NCBI GenBank assembly: GCA_049840595.1
Contig: JASGKO010000024.1
Location: 1-58,667, forward strand
Source: JASGKO01 sp049840595
Lineage (GTDB): Bacteria; Verrucomicrobiota; Verrucomicrobiia; Chthoniobacterales; Chthoniobacteraceae
Direction of reading: 5' to 3'
DNA length: 58,667 nt
Positions 1 through 9,361 of this stretch are shown piece after piece. Positions within the stretch are counted from its first letter, which is position 1. Each line of letters begins with the position of its first letter. Below the pieces are notes generated by a model. It did no database searches and was not told the DNA's origin. It saw only the letters and a program-made list of their open reading frames with translations. A program made the position numbers and the translations under genes.

Positions 1-856
1 TGGAAGCGAAGAAAAGGGTGCGGGCGCTGATGCGGCAGCGGCGCATTAAAAATTGCGAGGCACACCAGAGCAGGCCGCCGTTGCAGAGCACTGCAGCCAC
101 CGCATACCAGGGAGAGGCGAAGTGGAGAGCCAGCGGCAGGAAGGTCACGACCAGCAAGAAGATGGCGTAGATGAGGCTTTCGAGCGCAGTCTTCAGTCCA
201 CTCAGGTCGTTGCGGCGGAGCATCACGAAGCCAGCTTGCGCGTATTCATCGCGATACATCCAGGCAAGGGCGAGGAAATGCGGCATCTGCCAGAGGAACA
301 GGACGCCGAAGAGCACCCAGGCCCCCGCACTGACGCTCCCATGGGCGGCAGCCCAGCCGAGCATCGGCGGGAGGCCACCAGAAACGGCGCCCACCAGCAC
401 ACACCACGAGGTGCGGCGCTTGAGCGGGGTATAGATCGCCACGTAAACGACATGGGTAGCGAGAGCCAAAATCGCGGCGAGCAGGCTCACGCGGCCGTAG
501 AGGTAGATCAACCCGGCCACGCCGAAAAGCACGCCGAGCCCGAGCGCGGTCGAGAGCTGCATGCGCCCAGCCGGCAGCGGACGCTGGGCGGTGCGGTGCA
601 TGAGGCGATCCACATCGGCCTCAAGGTATTGATTGAAAATGGCGGCCGAGGCCGCGACGAGCGCGGTGCCGAAGAGCGTCCGGAAAAGCAGGAACCAGTC
701 GAGGTTCTCCGGCGAACCACACCAGAAGCCGACGAAGGTGGTGATGAGCACCATCGTCATGAGGCGGGCCTTGGTCAGCGTAAGAAGGTCGGACATCCAA
801 CTGGGGGCAGATTCCGCCCGCGCGATGGCGAGGGCCGGGGCTGCGTTTTCTTCCAT
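1..856 (-). CDS. ctaB: Heme O synthase (protoheme IX farnesyltransferase), cut by window edge
   Basis: Integral membrane prenyltransferase of the UbiA superfamily that attaches a farnesyl group to protoheme IX, the first step of heme A synthesis for the aa3 oxidase encoded upstream. About 285 residues are visible from ATG 856, and the frame is open to the window edge, so only a short C-terminus should be missing. The family's polar signature is clear: NQYLEADVDRLMHRT at residues 75-89, followed by QRPLPAG. Hydrophobic helices alternate along the rest. The start lies two bases beyond the ctaA stop, so it is the last visible gene of the long leftward respiratory operon. Confidence 0.93.
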   Translation of the reverse strand, partial: MEENAAPALAIARAESAPSWMSDLLTLTKARLMTMVLITTFVGFWCGSPENLDWFLLFRTLFGTALVAASAAIFNQYLEADVDRLMHRTAQRPLPAGRMQLSTALGLGVLFGVAGLIYLYGRVSLLAAILALATHVVYVAIYTPLKRRTSWCVLVGAVSGGLPPMLGWAAAHGSVSAGAWVLFGVLFLWQMPHFLALAWMYRDEYAQAGFVMLRRNDLSGLKTALESLIYAIFLLVVTFLPLALHFASPWYAVAAVLCNGGLLWCASQFLMRRCRISARTLFFAS

Positions 857-858
857 GC

Positions 859-1856
859 TCACGCGACAACCTCCAGTTCGGCCCGATTCGGCTCTGTTTT
901 AGAACCGGCAGCCGGGCGCGGCTGGAAGTGCCCCAAGCGCATAGCGAGGACAAAGCTGGTGGCAAGAATCAAAGCGCCATTCACAACGTGCAGCGTGGTC
1001 GTCACGGGCGGACGCTGCAACCAGATAATGTGAGCACCGAGGGAAATTTGGAAGGCGGTGAGGCCGATGAGGAGCATCACGGTGCCGATCACCGAGAGGT
1101 CATTGCGCAGCTTCTGGAAGGCGAGCGCGGTGACCCAGATGATCATCACGCAGATCAAGGCGGCCAGCATGCGGTGACCGAAATGGATGTCGATCTGGAA
1201 GTTATGCACCGGCGGCATAAAATGGTGATTGATCGAATACGGGAACTCCGGCAGGGCCGACCAGGCGTGCTCGTGGCGGACAATGGCGGCGACGATCAAC
1301 TGGAGATAAACGGTGCCGAAGAGCACCCAGGAGGCGATGAGCAGGCTGCGATAGTTGCCCGCGCGGAACTTCCAGCCACTTTCCCAGCTTGGCGAAAGCA
1401 TCAGAGAAATCGCGATCAACACACAGAGAAACGCCTGCGCCACACAGCCGTGAATCATCGCCAGCACCAGCGAGTTATGCGTCACCCGCAGGCCACCGAG
1501 GATGCCCTGGGCGATCACGAGCACAAAGGCCACTCCACCGAGAATGCGCATCGCGCGACGGGAATCCACGATCCAGATCCAGATCGCGAGAGCCATGGTG
1601 AGAAATCCGACCCCGGAAGCGAGCAAGCGATGAGAATGCTCCCAGAAGACCCCGGCATCCCCCATCTGCATCGCCTGTGGGGTGAGCCACTTGGCGAAGG
1701 GGACGGTGTACATGTTGTAATTGAAAGTCGTCGGCCAGTCGGGAACGCTCATCCGGCATTATTGCTCGTGACCAAAGCCCCCAGAAAGATCAGCCCCAGC
1801 GTCGCGAGGACGACAAACAGAGAATAGAAATACAACGGACGATTGGGACTCTTCAT
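859..1856 (-). CDS. ctaA: Heme A synthase, COX15/CtaA family (frameshifted in this sequence)
   Basis: Membrane enzyme that oxidises the C8 methyl of heme O to give heme A for the aa3 oxidase. The N-terminus (ATG 1856, MKSPNRPLYFYSL) runs to LGALVTSNNAG, where the frame ends in a stop at 1749-1751. The other frame resumes exactly there with MSVPDWPTTF. Together they form the conserved family block TSNNAG-x-SVPDWPTTF. One base is missing near 1752, and restoring it gives 332 residues, a normal length. Candidate heme-ligand histidines are visible in WEHSHR, MIHGC, HFGHRM and LHVVNG. The gene follows ctaC by 47 bp and abuts ctaB. A sequencing deletion is more likely than a real mutation, because downstream family motifs are intact. 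Confidence 0.9.
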
Positions 1857-1903
1857 AGGCACTGACGGCGCAAAACGGCGCGCCGGGGTAGTAATCTTAG
1901 CGA

Positions 1904-2671
1904 TTACTTCTTGATTTGCAACTGGGCGAGGCCGTCGAGCCACTCCTCGTAGTCCTTCTCGGTATCCACGACGAGGGTTCCCTTCATGCCAAAGTGACCG
2001 GAGCCGCAAAGCTGGGCGCAAATGAGTTCATAGGTGCCCGTCTTGGTCGGAGTGAACCAGACCGGGATCTGCAGACCGGGAATGCAATCCTGACCGATGC
2101 GCATGCTCTCGAGGGCGACGTTATGAATAACGTCCTTCGAGGAAAGTTCGAGCACCACCGGGCGACCGACCGGGACGTGGAACTCGTCCTTGGCGATGAT
2201 GTCGTCCTTGGCAGCGGGTTCGTTGCGATCAATACCGAGTTGGTTGGCGGCGCTCATCAGGTTGGTATGATTGGTGCCAAAAACGCCGTCCTTGCCGGGG
2301 TATTGGAAATTCCAGAAATACTGCTGACCGACCACGCGGATCACAATCGCCTTGCTGGTGTCCTTGGGAATTTCGTTCACGCGGACGCCCCAGAGCGGAA
2401 GGGCGAAACCGAGCAGAATCACCGCCTCGACGAGCACGACGCTGAACTCGATGTGAGTGGAAGCATGGGAGCGGACGCCATGGTAATCGGCCTTCGGGTG
2501 GCGGGACTTGTGAAAGCGGATGATGGTGTAGATGAAGTAGGTCGTCCAGCCCACGAAGAGGAGGGCCATGAACCAGTGGACGAACTCCATCATGTTATCA
2601 ATCAGAGCGGCATGCTCCGAAGCGCGGGGCGTGATCCCGAGAAGCTGGTTGATAATGGCGAGGCTGGGCAT
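1904..2671 (-). CDS. ctaC: Cytochrome c oxidase subunit II (CuA subunit)
   Basis: Subunit II of the aa3 oxidase. It takes electrons from cytochrome c into the binuclear CuA centre. Two N-terminal transmembrane helices (about residues 25-45 and 75-97) are followed by a periplasmic cupredoxin domain. The aromatic patch GQQYFWNFQYPG is the usual electron-entry region. The CuA loop CAQLCGSGHFGM supplies both cysteines, the histidine and the methionine, with the other histidine in VIHNVAL. Gln replaces the common Glu between the cysteines, which is harmless because that residue binds through its backbone. At 255 aa there is no fused cytochrome c domain, so this is not a caa3-type subunit. It lies downstream of two tiny membrane-protein genes. 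Confidence 0.95.
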   Translation of the reverse strand: MPSLAIINQLLGITPRASEHAALIDNMMEFVHWFMALLFVGWTTYFIYTIIRFHKSRHPKADYHGVRSHASTHIEFSVVLVEAVILLGFALPLWGVRVNEIPKDTSKAIVIRVVGQQYFWNFQYPGKDGVFGTNHTNLMSAANQLGIDRNEPAAKDDIIAKDEFHVPVGRPVVLELSSKDVIHNVALESMRIGQDCIPGLQIPVWFTPTKTGTYELICAQLCGSGHFGMKGTLVVDTEKDYEEWLDGLAQLQIKK

Positions 2672-2676
2672 AGTGA

Positions 2677-2943
2677 TCAGGAAGGGTCGTTATCCGGGTT
2701 AACAAATTCGGCGTGCGGAGGGAGCGGCATTCTTGCGCGGCGCGCCAGGTAGTAAATGAAATATCCGAAAGCAGGCAGAATGACGCCGACAATCCCGAGC
2801 AGCAGGAAGATCGCGGCATTCATGGCAGGAGCCAGACGGTCCTGCGTGGTGCCGAGGCAATTGCTCGCGGCAAAGGCAGGAGAAGCGAGCGCGCTCATGA
2901 GCAACGCAGCCAGCCAAGGGGTATGACGGAATTTCAGGCTCAT
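2677..2943 (-). CDS. Small secreted/membrane protein of the oxidase operon
   Basis: An 88-residue protein with an apparent signal sequence ending near SPAFAAS and a single membrane helix (about residues 42-66, NAAIFLLLGIVGVILPAFGY) followed by a basic RRAR stretch. The start ATG 2943 overlaps the stop of the preceding gene by ATGA, and the stop is five bases before ctaC, so it is translationally locked into the oxidase operon. I do not recognise a named family. Position and size suggest an accessory or assembly subunit of the aa3 oxidase, but that is inference. Confidence 0.75.
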   Translation of the reverse strand: MSLKFRHTPWLAALLMSALASPAFAASNCLGTTQDRLAPAMNAAIFLLLGIVGVILPAFGYFIYYLARRARMPLPPHAEFVNPDNDPS

Positions 2944-3140
2944 AGCACGAGTTTCCGCGTCTTTTTGAGAAAACGAATGGCGTAAATGACCAAACCCACG
3001 CCAATCACAGCCGAAGCGACAGCTCCCAGCACCGGCCCGTTCTGGCCGGGAGTGTGATTGGCAAACTCCCACCCTGCGAACAGGAACGCCATCAATGCCG
3101 AAGCAATGAGAAAGACGAAGTGGAAGGTTTTCAGGTTCAT
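2940..3140 (-). CDS. Tiny two-helix membrane protein of the oxidase operon
   Basis: A 66-residue hydrophobic protein with two predicted transmembrane helices (about residues 5-25 and 36-57) and a basic tail, RFLKKTRKLVL. It sits between ctaF and the 88-residue protein, overlapping the latter by four bases. No motif identifies a function. It could be a small oxidase subunit or assembly factor. Confidence 0.72.
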   Translation of the reverse strand: MNLKTFHFVFLIASALMAFLFAGWEFANHTPGQNGPVLGAVASAVIGVGLVIYAIRFLKKTRKLVL

Positions 3141-3149
3141 AGCCGGAAG

Positions 3150-3506
3150 TTACTTGGTCGGAATCGTGCCTGGAATGGGGGAACCCCACAGTGAACCCCA
3201 GACGGTGAGGGCAATCAACATCAAGGCAAAGAAGGCGGTGAAAATGAAAATGTTGGTGAGCATCTTGCTGCGATGGAGCAGAAAGGTGCCAAACCCGGCG
3301 ACAAAGGCGCACTTGGTGAGCAGCAAGAGCAACTGCGCCCAGGCAGTGGCTTTCGGCCCAAGGTGGACAAACTGGCAGAGGATGGTGAACCCGGTGAGGC
3401 TCAACAGGACGATGAAAATCTTGGTGTTGAACTGGACGTGATGATTCAACTCCTCCGCCGAGTGGGCGTGGGAATCAGCAGAGCCGTGGGATGAATGATC
3501 GCTCAT
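3150..3506 (-). CDS. ctaF: Cytochrome c oxidase subunit IV (prokaryotic type)
   Basis: A 118-residue protein with a His-rich N-terminus (HSSHGSADSHAHS) and three transmembrane helices, matching the prokaryotic COX4 pattern of a small three-helix subunit encoded just after subunit III. It starts three bases after the ctaE stop. It is thought to stabilise the CuB site region in related oxidases. The family assignment rests on size, helix pattern and gene order, as the sequence itself is weakly conserved. Confidence 0.83.
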   Translation of the reverse strand: MSDHSSHGSADSHAHSAEELNHHVQFNTKIFIVLLSLTGFTILCQFVHLGPKATAWAQLLLLLTKCAFVAGFGTFLLHRSKMLTNIFIFTAFFALMLIALTVWGSLWGSPIPGTIPTK

Positions 3507-3509
3507 GGG

Positions 3510-4451
3510 TTAGAACAGGTAAAAGACCGGGAAAACGACCATGATCCAGAGCAGATCGACGAAGTGCCAGTAAAGACCGGCGACCTCGACACGGTTGGCC
3601 ATGTGCTCGGGATTCTTGCGGTAGAGTTTGTGACCGAAGAGCCAGAAGTAGGAAAAAACCACAATGCCGCCGAGCACGTGCAGACCGTGCAGGCCGGTAA
3701 TCGTGAAATAGACTGCCAGATACGGGCTATGGCTGGGATAGAACGGACCGGCGATGGTATCCACGTCTTCCGCCTCGATGGTAGCGACGGTCTCCGTAGG
3801 AGTTGGATAAAGGAAAGCCGGGTGATCGTGCGCCGGGTTGTTCGGATCGGCGTAGGTCGGGTCCACGCCAACCTTGTAACCGACAATCTTCGAACCAGCA
3901 GCTTCCAGTTTCGTCACGTCGCCCCAGGAGGCGACTTTGACTTCCTCGGTCTTGCCATCCTTCTCGGCCTCAACTTCGTGCAAGTGACCGGTAATCTCAT
4001 GGCGGGGCGGCAGGCCGACCTTGGCCAGGCGTTCGTTGCCAAAGTATTTCTCATACTTCGCGGCCGCTTCGGGTTTGATGAAGGCACCGAAGTGCTCAAA
4101 TTTCTGCGGCCATTCCACGGTGAGCTTGATGATCAGGAACAGGATGCTCAACAGGATGGTGATTGCCATGTAGAGCTTGTATTTGCCCCACTGGCGCAGC
4201 TTGAGCGCCGCCCAGGCGACCACCACCGTCATGGAGGAGATCACGAGGATGATCGTATTGAAAGTACCGACCGGGACGTTCAGCAAGCCGTGCGGCCAGT
4301 AGCCAGGGTCCGCGCCGAGGCGCAGGAAGATATAGCCGGAGAACAACCCGCCAAAGAGCATGACTTCGGAGGCCAGAAACAGCCACATGCCGAACTTGGC
4401 GTTGTAGAGTCCGGTATCGGGCCGGGCGGATACTTCGTATGGAATTTCCAT
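3510..4451 (-). CDS. ctaE: Cytochrome c oxidase subunit III
   Basis: A 313-residue subunit III of the aa3 oxidase. The N-terminal helices carry the family signature KFGMWLFLASEVMLFGGLFS, and the C-terminus has YFTITGLHGLHVLGGIV and VAGLYWHFVDLLWI, all typical of COX3. About 100 polar residues (roughly 125-215, rich in Lys and Glu) are inserted between the helical blocks, longer than in the classical protein and likely an extramembrane domain. It lies between ctaD and ctaF with close spacing. Confidence 0.94.
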   Translation of the reverse strand: MEIPYEVSARPDTGLYNAKFGMWLFLASEVMLFGGLFSGYIFLRLGADPGYWPHGLLNVPVGTFNTIILVISSMTVVVAWAALKLRQWGKYKLYMAITILLSILFLIIKLTVEWPQKFEHFGAFIKPEAAAKYEKYFGNERLAKVGLPPRHEITGHLHEVEAEKDGKTEEVKVASWGDVTKLEAAGSKIVGYKVGVDPTYADPNNPAHDHPAFLYPTPTETVATIEAEDVDTIAGPFYPSHSPYLAVYFTITGLHGLHVLGGIVVFSYFWLFGHKLYRKNPEHMANRVEVAGLYWHFVDLLWIMVVFPVFYLF

Positions 4452-4475
4452 GTGTCTAAAAGGTGCTGAAAGCTG

Positions 4476-6424
4476 CTAGTGAGCGGGCGCAGGGGCCGGG
4501 GTGGCGCCGGGAACCTCGGGTTCCGACTGCGGGGTGAAGTCCTTCTCCGCACCGGGCACGCTGTATTCGTACAGGGCCACGGTAAACGTGGATGGGCTTG
4601 ATGAAATTGCCATGCGGAGGCGGCGAAGGCGTGTCCCAATCGAGCGTCGTCGCATCCCACGGATTGGTGCTTACCTTCTCGCCATTGAACATGCTGAGGA
4701 AGAAATTGAGGATGAACGGAATCTGGAACAGGCCGAGCACCCAGGCGGCAATGGACATTTCGAGGTTCCACTCGATGCCGGGGAGGCCCATCACGTGCTG
4801 GTTGGAGGTCAGCGGATAGGACAAACCGCCATCATACCAGCGGCGGTGCATGCCGATCATGCCCTGAAGCAGCATCGGGAAGAAGAGCGCATTGAGGCAA
4901 ACGAGCGAACCCCAGAAGTGGACCCGACCCCAGAAGACATTCATCATGCGACCGGTCGCCTTGGGATACCAGTGATAGACCCCCGCGAAGAGCGCGAAGA
5001 GCGCACCAGGCGCCACCACGTAGTGAAAGTGACCGATAATGTAATAGGTATCGTGCAGATAGAGGTCGATCGCGTTGAAAGCGAGCGGAATGCCGGTGAG
5101 ACCACCGATGCCGAACATCGGCATGAAGGCAGTCGCAAACATCATCGGCACCGTGAAGCGAATGGCCCCACCCCACAGCGAGATAAGCAACGCGGCGAGC
5201 AGGATGACCGAAGGAATCGAAATGATGATCGTCGTCGCCTGGAAGAAGGCGGACACCGCTGAGCCCATGCCGGTGAGATACATGTGGTGGGCCCAGACGA
5301 TGAAGGAAAGGAAGCCGAGGACAAAGATACCGCCGAACCATTGCCTTGTAGCCCCAAAGCGGTTTGCGGGTGTTGTTCGCCACCACCTCGGCGATAATGC
5401 CGATGCCGGGCAGAATCATGATATACACCTCAGGATGGCCGAGGAACCAGAAGAGGTGCTGCCAGAGGAGCGGGCTGCCGCCGCCGCTAATGTGAACCGG
5501 GACGTTGCTGACAACCAGACCGGAAGGCAGGAAGAAGCTGGTGCCGAACACGCGATCCATGAACTGCATGAGACCAGCGGCTTCGAGCGGAGGGAAGGCG
5601 AGCAGGAGCAGGAAGGCGGTGATCAACTGCGCCCAGACAAAGAAGGGCAGGCGCATCCAAGTCATACCGGGCGCGCGGAGCTGCACGATGGTGGCGATGA
5701 AGTTCACCGAACCGAGCAGCGAGGAAACGATCAGCAGGATCATGCCGATCAACCAGAGCGTCTGGCCGTTGAAGAAGGGAAGCACCTCGGCCCCGGCTCC
5801 CATGATCCCGCGCAGAAACGAAGGCAGGTGATCGGCGGGAATATTACCGAGAAAGCCGGGAATGTGGAGACCAGCCTGGTCGGCCGTGCTGGCGAGCGGA
5901 GAATAGGAAGTCCAGCCACTCTTGGCCGCGCCGCCGGGCAGGAAGAAGCTGAAGAGCATGATCATGCCACCGGCGAAGAACGACCAGAAGCTGGCCATGT
6001 TCAGGCGCGGGAAGCACATGTCGATCGCGCCGATCTGGAGCGGCATCACGTAGTTGCCGAAGGCTGCGAAACCGAGCGGAACGATGCCGAGGAACACCAT
6101 GATGGTACCGTGCATCGCGCCAAGCGAGTTGTAGAAGTCGGGCGACATCACACCGCCGGGCATCTGGCCGGGGAAGAAATTGGCGAGCAGATCCCCGAGG
6201 ATCGGCAGGCGCTTGCCCGGGAAGGCGAGCTGCCAGCGCATGAGCATCATCATGCAGAAGCCCATGAGGAGGAAGGTCAAAGAGGACAGGCCGTACTGGA
6301 TGCCGATCGTCTTGTGATCGGTGGAGAAAATATACTTCTTCCAGAAGCCCGGATCATGATGATCATGACCGTGATGATCATCATGGTGATGTTCGTCGTG
6401 AGAATGAGCAATGGTAGTGTCCAT
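4476..6424 (-). CDS. ctaD: Cytochrome c oxidase subunit I (frameshifted twice in this sequence)
   Basis: Catalytic subunit of the aa3 oxidase, binding heme a, heme a3 and CuB. After a His/Asp-rich N-terminus (residues 1-25) all six metal-ligand histidines are present: MHGT for heme a, GHPEVY for CuB with the cross-linked Tyr, VWAHHM for CuB, and GHFHYV for hemes a3 and a. The D-channel residues are also present (GAID and the Glu of GHPEVY). The lysine of the K-channel is replaced by Leu in SIPSVILLAALL. One extra base near 5340 and another near 4583 split the frame. Removing both gives 648 residues ending EVPGATPAPAPAH. It follows the cbb3-like module after a 77-bp gap. Confidence 0.93.
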
Positions 6425-6501
6425 GGTCTAGGAATTCGCGGTTAGGTTACCACGCTTTGGTGAGCGGCAAAAGGAGTCAGCCAAGGTTGGGCAGGAGAAG
6501 T

Positions 6502-7245
6502 TCATTTCGCAGGAGCGGCGGGTTTGGCGGCAGCGCCACCGCCCATATCCGCATTGGCGGGCACGGCCTCGATATCAGCCTGAACGAAAGGATCGGGATG
6601 CGATTGCACCTCTTTGCGCGCGGCGGCGACTTCTTCCGGAGAAACCGGGCCAGCTTTGTTGCCCCACGCCTGACGGATGTAGGTGAGCAAATTGGCCAGC
6701 TTCTTGTCGGTGATCGTGCCGCCCTGGGCGGGCATCGCACCGCTGTATTCGCCGCTCTCGGTCTTTAGGTGGCCCTGGAGACCGTTCAGAAGGATCATCA
6801 GCAGACGCTTGGAACCACCAGTGACGTAAGTCGCTCCCACGAGGGAAGGATACTGCCCGGGCACGCCCGCGCCGCTGGCCTGGTGGCAGCTCGCGCAGGA
6901 TTGCGCGAAGACCAACTGGCCCAGCTCGGCCGGGGAAAGTTCCTTGGCGGCACCCGCAGCTTCACCAGAGGCATCCGAGCCCCCGGCGGCAGAGCCGGCA
7001 CTCTCGTTGTAAACATTGCCACTGAAGCTGCCGCTGTAGCTGCCGAGATAGAAGAAGGCCCCGGCGACGGCAATACCGCAGACGGCGAGGAACCAGAGCG
7101 GGAGCGGCACGTTGCCGGTCTCGGGATCGCGATTTTCCCGCTTGATGGCGGCATGGACGCGCGTGACGTCCTCCGTCTCGCGGTAGTCCACATAACTGGC
7201 CTCGTGGTGCGAGGCGGCTTGTTTCAGATCTTCAGGTTCCTTCAT
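6502..7245 (-). CDS. Membrane-anchored monoheme cytochrome c, CcoP-like
   Basis: A 247-residue protein with a cytoplasmic N-terminus, one membrane helix (about residues 47-66) and a periplasmic cytochrome c domain. The heme site is CASCH at 117-121, and the likely distal Met is in SGAMPAQGG. The N-terminal region resembles the CcoP subunit of cbb3 oxidases (PETGNVPLPLWF), but only one heme domain is present where CcoP has two. It overlaps the CcoO-like gene by ATGA. It probably carries electrons within the module or to the CuA subunit. The C-terminus is an Ala/Pro-rich low-complexity tail. Confidence 0.85.
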   Translation of the reverse strand: MKEPEDLKQAASHHEASYVDYRETEDVTRVHAAIKRENRDPETGNVPLPLWFLAVCGIAVAGAFFYLGSYSGSFSGNVYNESAGSAAGGSDASGEAAGAAKELSPAELGQLVFAQSCASCHQASGAGVPGQYPSLVGATYVTGGSKRLLMILLNGLQGHLKTESGEYSGAMPAQGGTITDKKLANLLTYIRQAWGNKAGPVSPEEVAAARKEVQSHPDPFVQADIEAVPANADMGGGAAAKPAAPAK

Positions 7246-7889
7246 TTTTTGGCGGGCTCTTTAACAGGAGCTTCGGGCAGGTCGTGGCTGTGGTCGAGCG
7301 AGAGCAGATAGGCGACGAGCTGGCGGGCCTCCAGGGTCGGCACCACTTCGTAGCCGGCTTTGGGCGCATCGGCTCCACTGAGGTCCAGCGCGTCGGGCGA
7401 GGGCTGGCCCTCGATTTTGCGCACATCAAACAAATTGCGGTAGGCCGGCATGTTCGAGTGCGGTTCGATGCTGCGCGGAGAGTAAAGGTGCAGGTACTGC
7501 CAGGCGGTGGTTTTCTTCAACGCATCGGTGGCCTTGGCCCCTTCATTGGCGAGATCGGGACCGAACCGGGCAAAGCCGAGCACGACCGTCTTGTCATAGA
7601 TGTAATCACGGGCGACAGACTGGCGCACGCCCCAGCCGCGTTCGATATCCGAGCCATCCTGGCCACTGCGGACCGCCTGGGTATGGCAGTAAACGCAGCC
7701 ATTGGCGGCATAGACGTCGCGACCCTGGGCGGTGTAGCCGCCGGTGTTGATCGGGTAAACGTCGCCGGTGTCCTTGTTCACGAGCGGGCCGAGGTTGCCG
7801 ATCTGGAACTGCGGGATGGCCAGCAGCCCGACGGTAGCGGCAGCAAAGGTGACGAAGACACCGAAGAAGACGATGCGGGAAGTTTTCAT
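7242..7889 (-). CDS. Membrane-anchored monoheme cytochrome c, CcoO-like
   Basis: A 215-residue homologue of cbb3 subunit II (FixO/CcoO). One N-terminal membrane anchor (residues 6-26) is followed by a periplasmic domain with heme motif CVYCH at 65-69, the CcoO-typical RDYIYDK and FGPDLANEG segments, and the axial methionine in SNMPAY (Met147). ATG 7889 was chosen because it overlaps the stop of the CcoN-like gene by ATGA and begins the hydrophobic anchor directly. All heme-binding residues are intact, so it should be a working electron carrier, unlike its CcoN-like partner. Confidence 0.88.
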   Translation of the reverse strand: MKTSRIVFFGVFVTFAAATVGLLAIPQFQIGNLGPLVNKDTGDVYPINTGGYTAQGRDVYAANGCVYCHTQAVRSGQDGSDIERGWGVRQSVARDYIYDKTVVLGFARFGPDLANEGAKATDALKKTTAWQYLHLYSPRSIEPHSNMPAYRNLFDVRKIEGQPSPDALDLSGADAPKAGYEVVPTLEARQLVAYLLSLDHSHDLPEAPVKEPAKK

Positions 7890-9361
7890 GCGTGTTCCTC
7901 CTTGGTTTCCAACAAAGTCGGCGTGCCACTCGGACGACCGAGGCGCAGCAACATGAGCAGGTAATGCAAGGCAAAGATGACGTGGCCGAAGGTGAGCAGG
8001 ACCCACGCGATGCAGCGACCGATGACGAAGGGCTCCATGGCCTCCATCGCGTCGATGTTATACACATCCTTATCCGACCAGAGTGAACCCTGGAAGATGC
8101 CGCCGACGAGCAGAAGCATCACGAAGAAGCCGATACCGTAGGCGCAGGCCCAGAAGTGGAGGCGGATCATCGAGGCCGAGAACCACTCGCAGCCGACCAG
8201 ACGGGGCACGATGTAATACATCGCACCGAAGGTAACCATGGTGAAGAAGGTGTAGATGCCGAGGTGATTCTCGCCCTGCAACACGGTGCCGAACTGGGTG
8301 AAGTTCGCAATGTTGCGGAAGGAGAAGAACACAAGCAAGAGGCTGGAAATCGAATAAGCGACCGCACCGAAGAGGGTGAAGCGCAGCACCGGGCTGTGAT
8401 AGACCATGTGGCTGCACCCCTTGATGCTCTTCGCGTAATTAATCGTGAAGGTTGCAGCCGGGATGAGCATCATGATCGCCGCGGCGACGCTGACCGTGAT
8501 GAGCCAGGCGGGAATCGGCGCGCCGACGAGGCGGATCATGCCGGTCCAGCCGCCGAAGATGGCGAAGCTCCAGAAACCGAGCGAGGCCATGTAGTAGCTG
8601 TGGATCGGCTTGTTGGTGATCTTCGGCACGATGTAATAGACGGTCGCGAGGCCGATCGAGGCGAGGAAGAGCCAGATCAAATTCTGCGCGAACCAGGCAC
8701 CGACCACCGCCTGCATGACGCCGCGGAGATGACCGCCCGAGAGCAGGAGATTCGCCGTGGCATAGAGCCAGGGGAACCAGAAGAAGGCGCCGATGAGATA
8801 CCAGACCGAAATATAATCCGGACCCGAGCGGCGATGACGGAACATCGTGAAGCCCCAGGTGCCGATGAGCAGGTAGCCGACGAGCAGGATCAGCGAGACG
8901 CTACCGGGGAAGTCGAGCAATTCCGCCGGACGACCGTTGCCGGTAAGGACGAGGATCACGCCGAGGGTGACGCCGAGATTCCAGAGCACCGCACCCGCGA
9001 TGAGCATGGCCGACTTGCGCAGGGCGACGCGGCAGAGGCGGCCCATGATCCAGAGCCCGGTGCCAAAAGCGGCCATGCACGCCCACCCGTAGGTGAGACA
9101 GTCCATGTAAGCAGGCCACACGCGACCGTAGGAAAGTAGGACGCAATCCCCAAGGAAGGAAGGCCAGAGGAGCTTGAAGGTGGCGAGGACGCCGAGGAGA
9201 TTTGCCCCGAGCAACCAAGTGAGCGCGGTGAAGTAGAAGAACAACACCGGACCGCGCACGGAGGCGTCAATCAAGGCGCGTTCCACCTGCCCGATCTCCC
9301 GCTTGGTGACGTCGCTGGGAGCGGAGGCCGGTGTGGAAATGATGGGAGTGGTCTCAGTCAT
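7886..9361 (-). CDS. CcoN-like cbb3 subunit I homologue lacking most heme/copper ligands
   Basis: A 491-residue polytopic protein (about 12 helices) aligning with cbb3 oxidase subunit I, for example AQNLIWLFLASIGL..YYIVPK against GHNAVGFFLTAGFL..YYFVPK. By that alignment the low-spin heme His (helix II) is Tyr85, the first CuB His is Gln226, the CuB His pair is Thr273-Gly274, the high-spin heme His is Glu364, and only the second low-spin heme ligand (His366) survives. It therefore cannot bind the binuclear centre and is unlikely to reduce oxygen. It overlaps the intact CcoO-like gene and follows the alternative complex III genes. A scaffold role for the two cytochromes is inference. Confidence 0.87.
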   Translation of the reverse strand: MTETTPIISTPASAPSDVTKREIGQVERALIDASVRGPVLFFYFTALTWLLGANLLGVLATFKLLWPSFLGDCVLLSYGRVWPAYMDCLTYGWACMAAFGTGLWIMGRLCRVALRKSAMLIAGAVLWNLGVTLGVILVLTGNGRPAELLDFPGSVSLILLVGYLLIGTWGFTMFRHRRSGPDYISVWYLIGAFFWFPWLYATANLLLSGGHLRGVMQAVVGAWFAQNLIWLFLASIGLATVYYIVPKITNKPIHSYYMASLGFWSFAIFGGWTGMIRLVGAPIPAWLITVSVAAAIMMLIPAATFTINYAKSIKGCSHMVYHSPVLRFTLFGAVAYSISSLLLVFFSFRNIANFTQFGTVLQGENHLGIYTFFTMVTFGAMYYIVPRLVGCEWFSASMIRLHFWACAYGIGFFVMLLLVGGIFQGSLWSDKDVYNIDAMEAMEPFVIGRCIAWVLLTFGHVIFALHYLLMLLRLGRPSGTPTLLETKEEHA

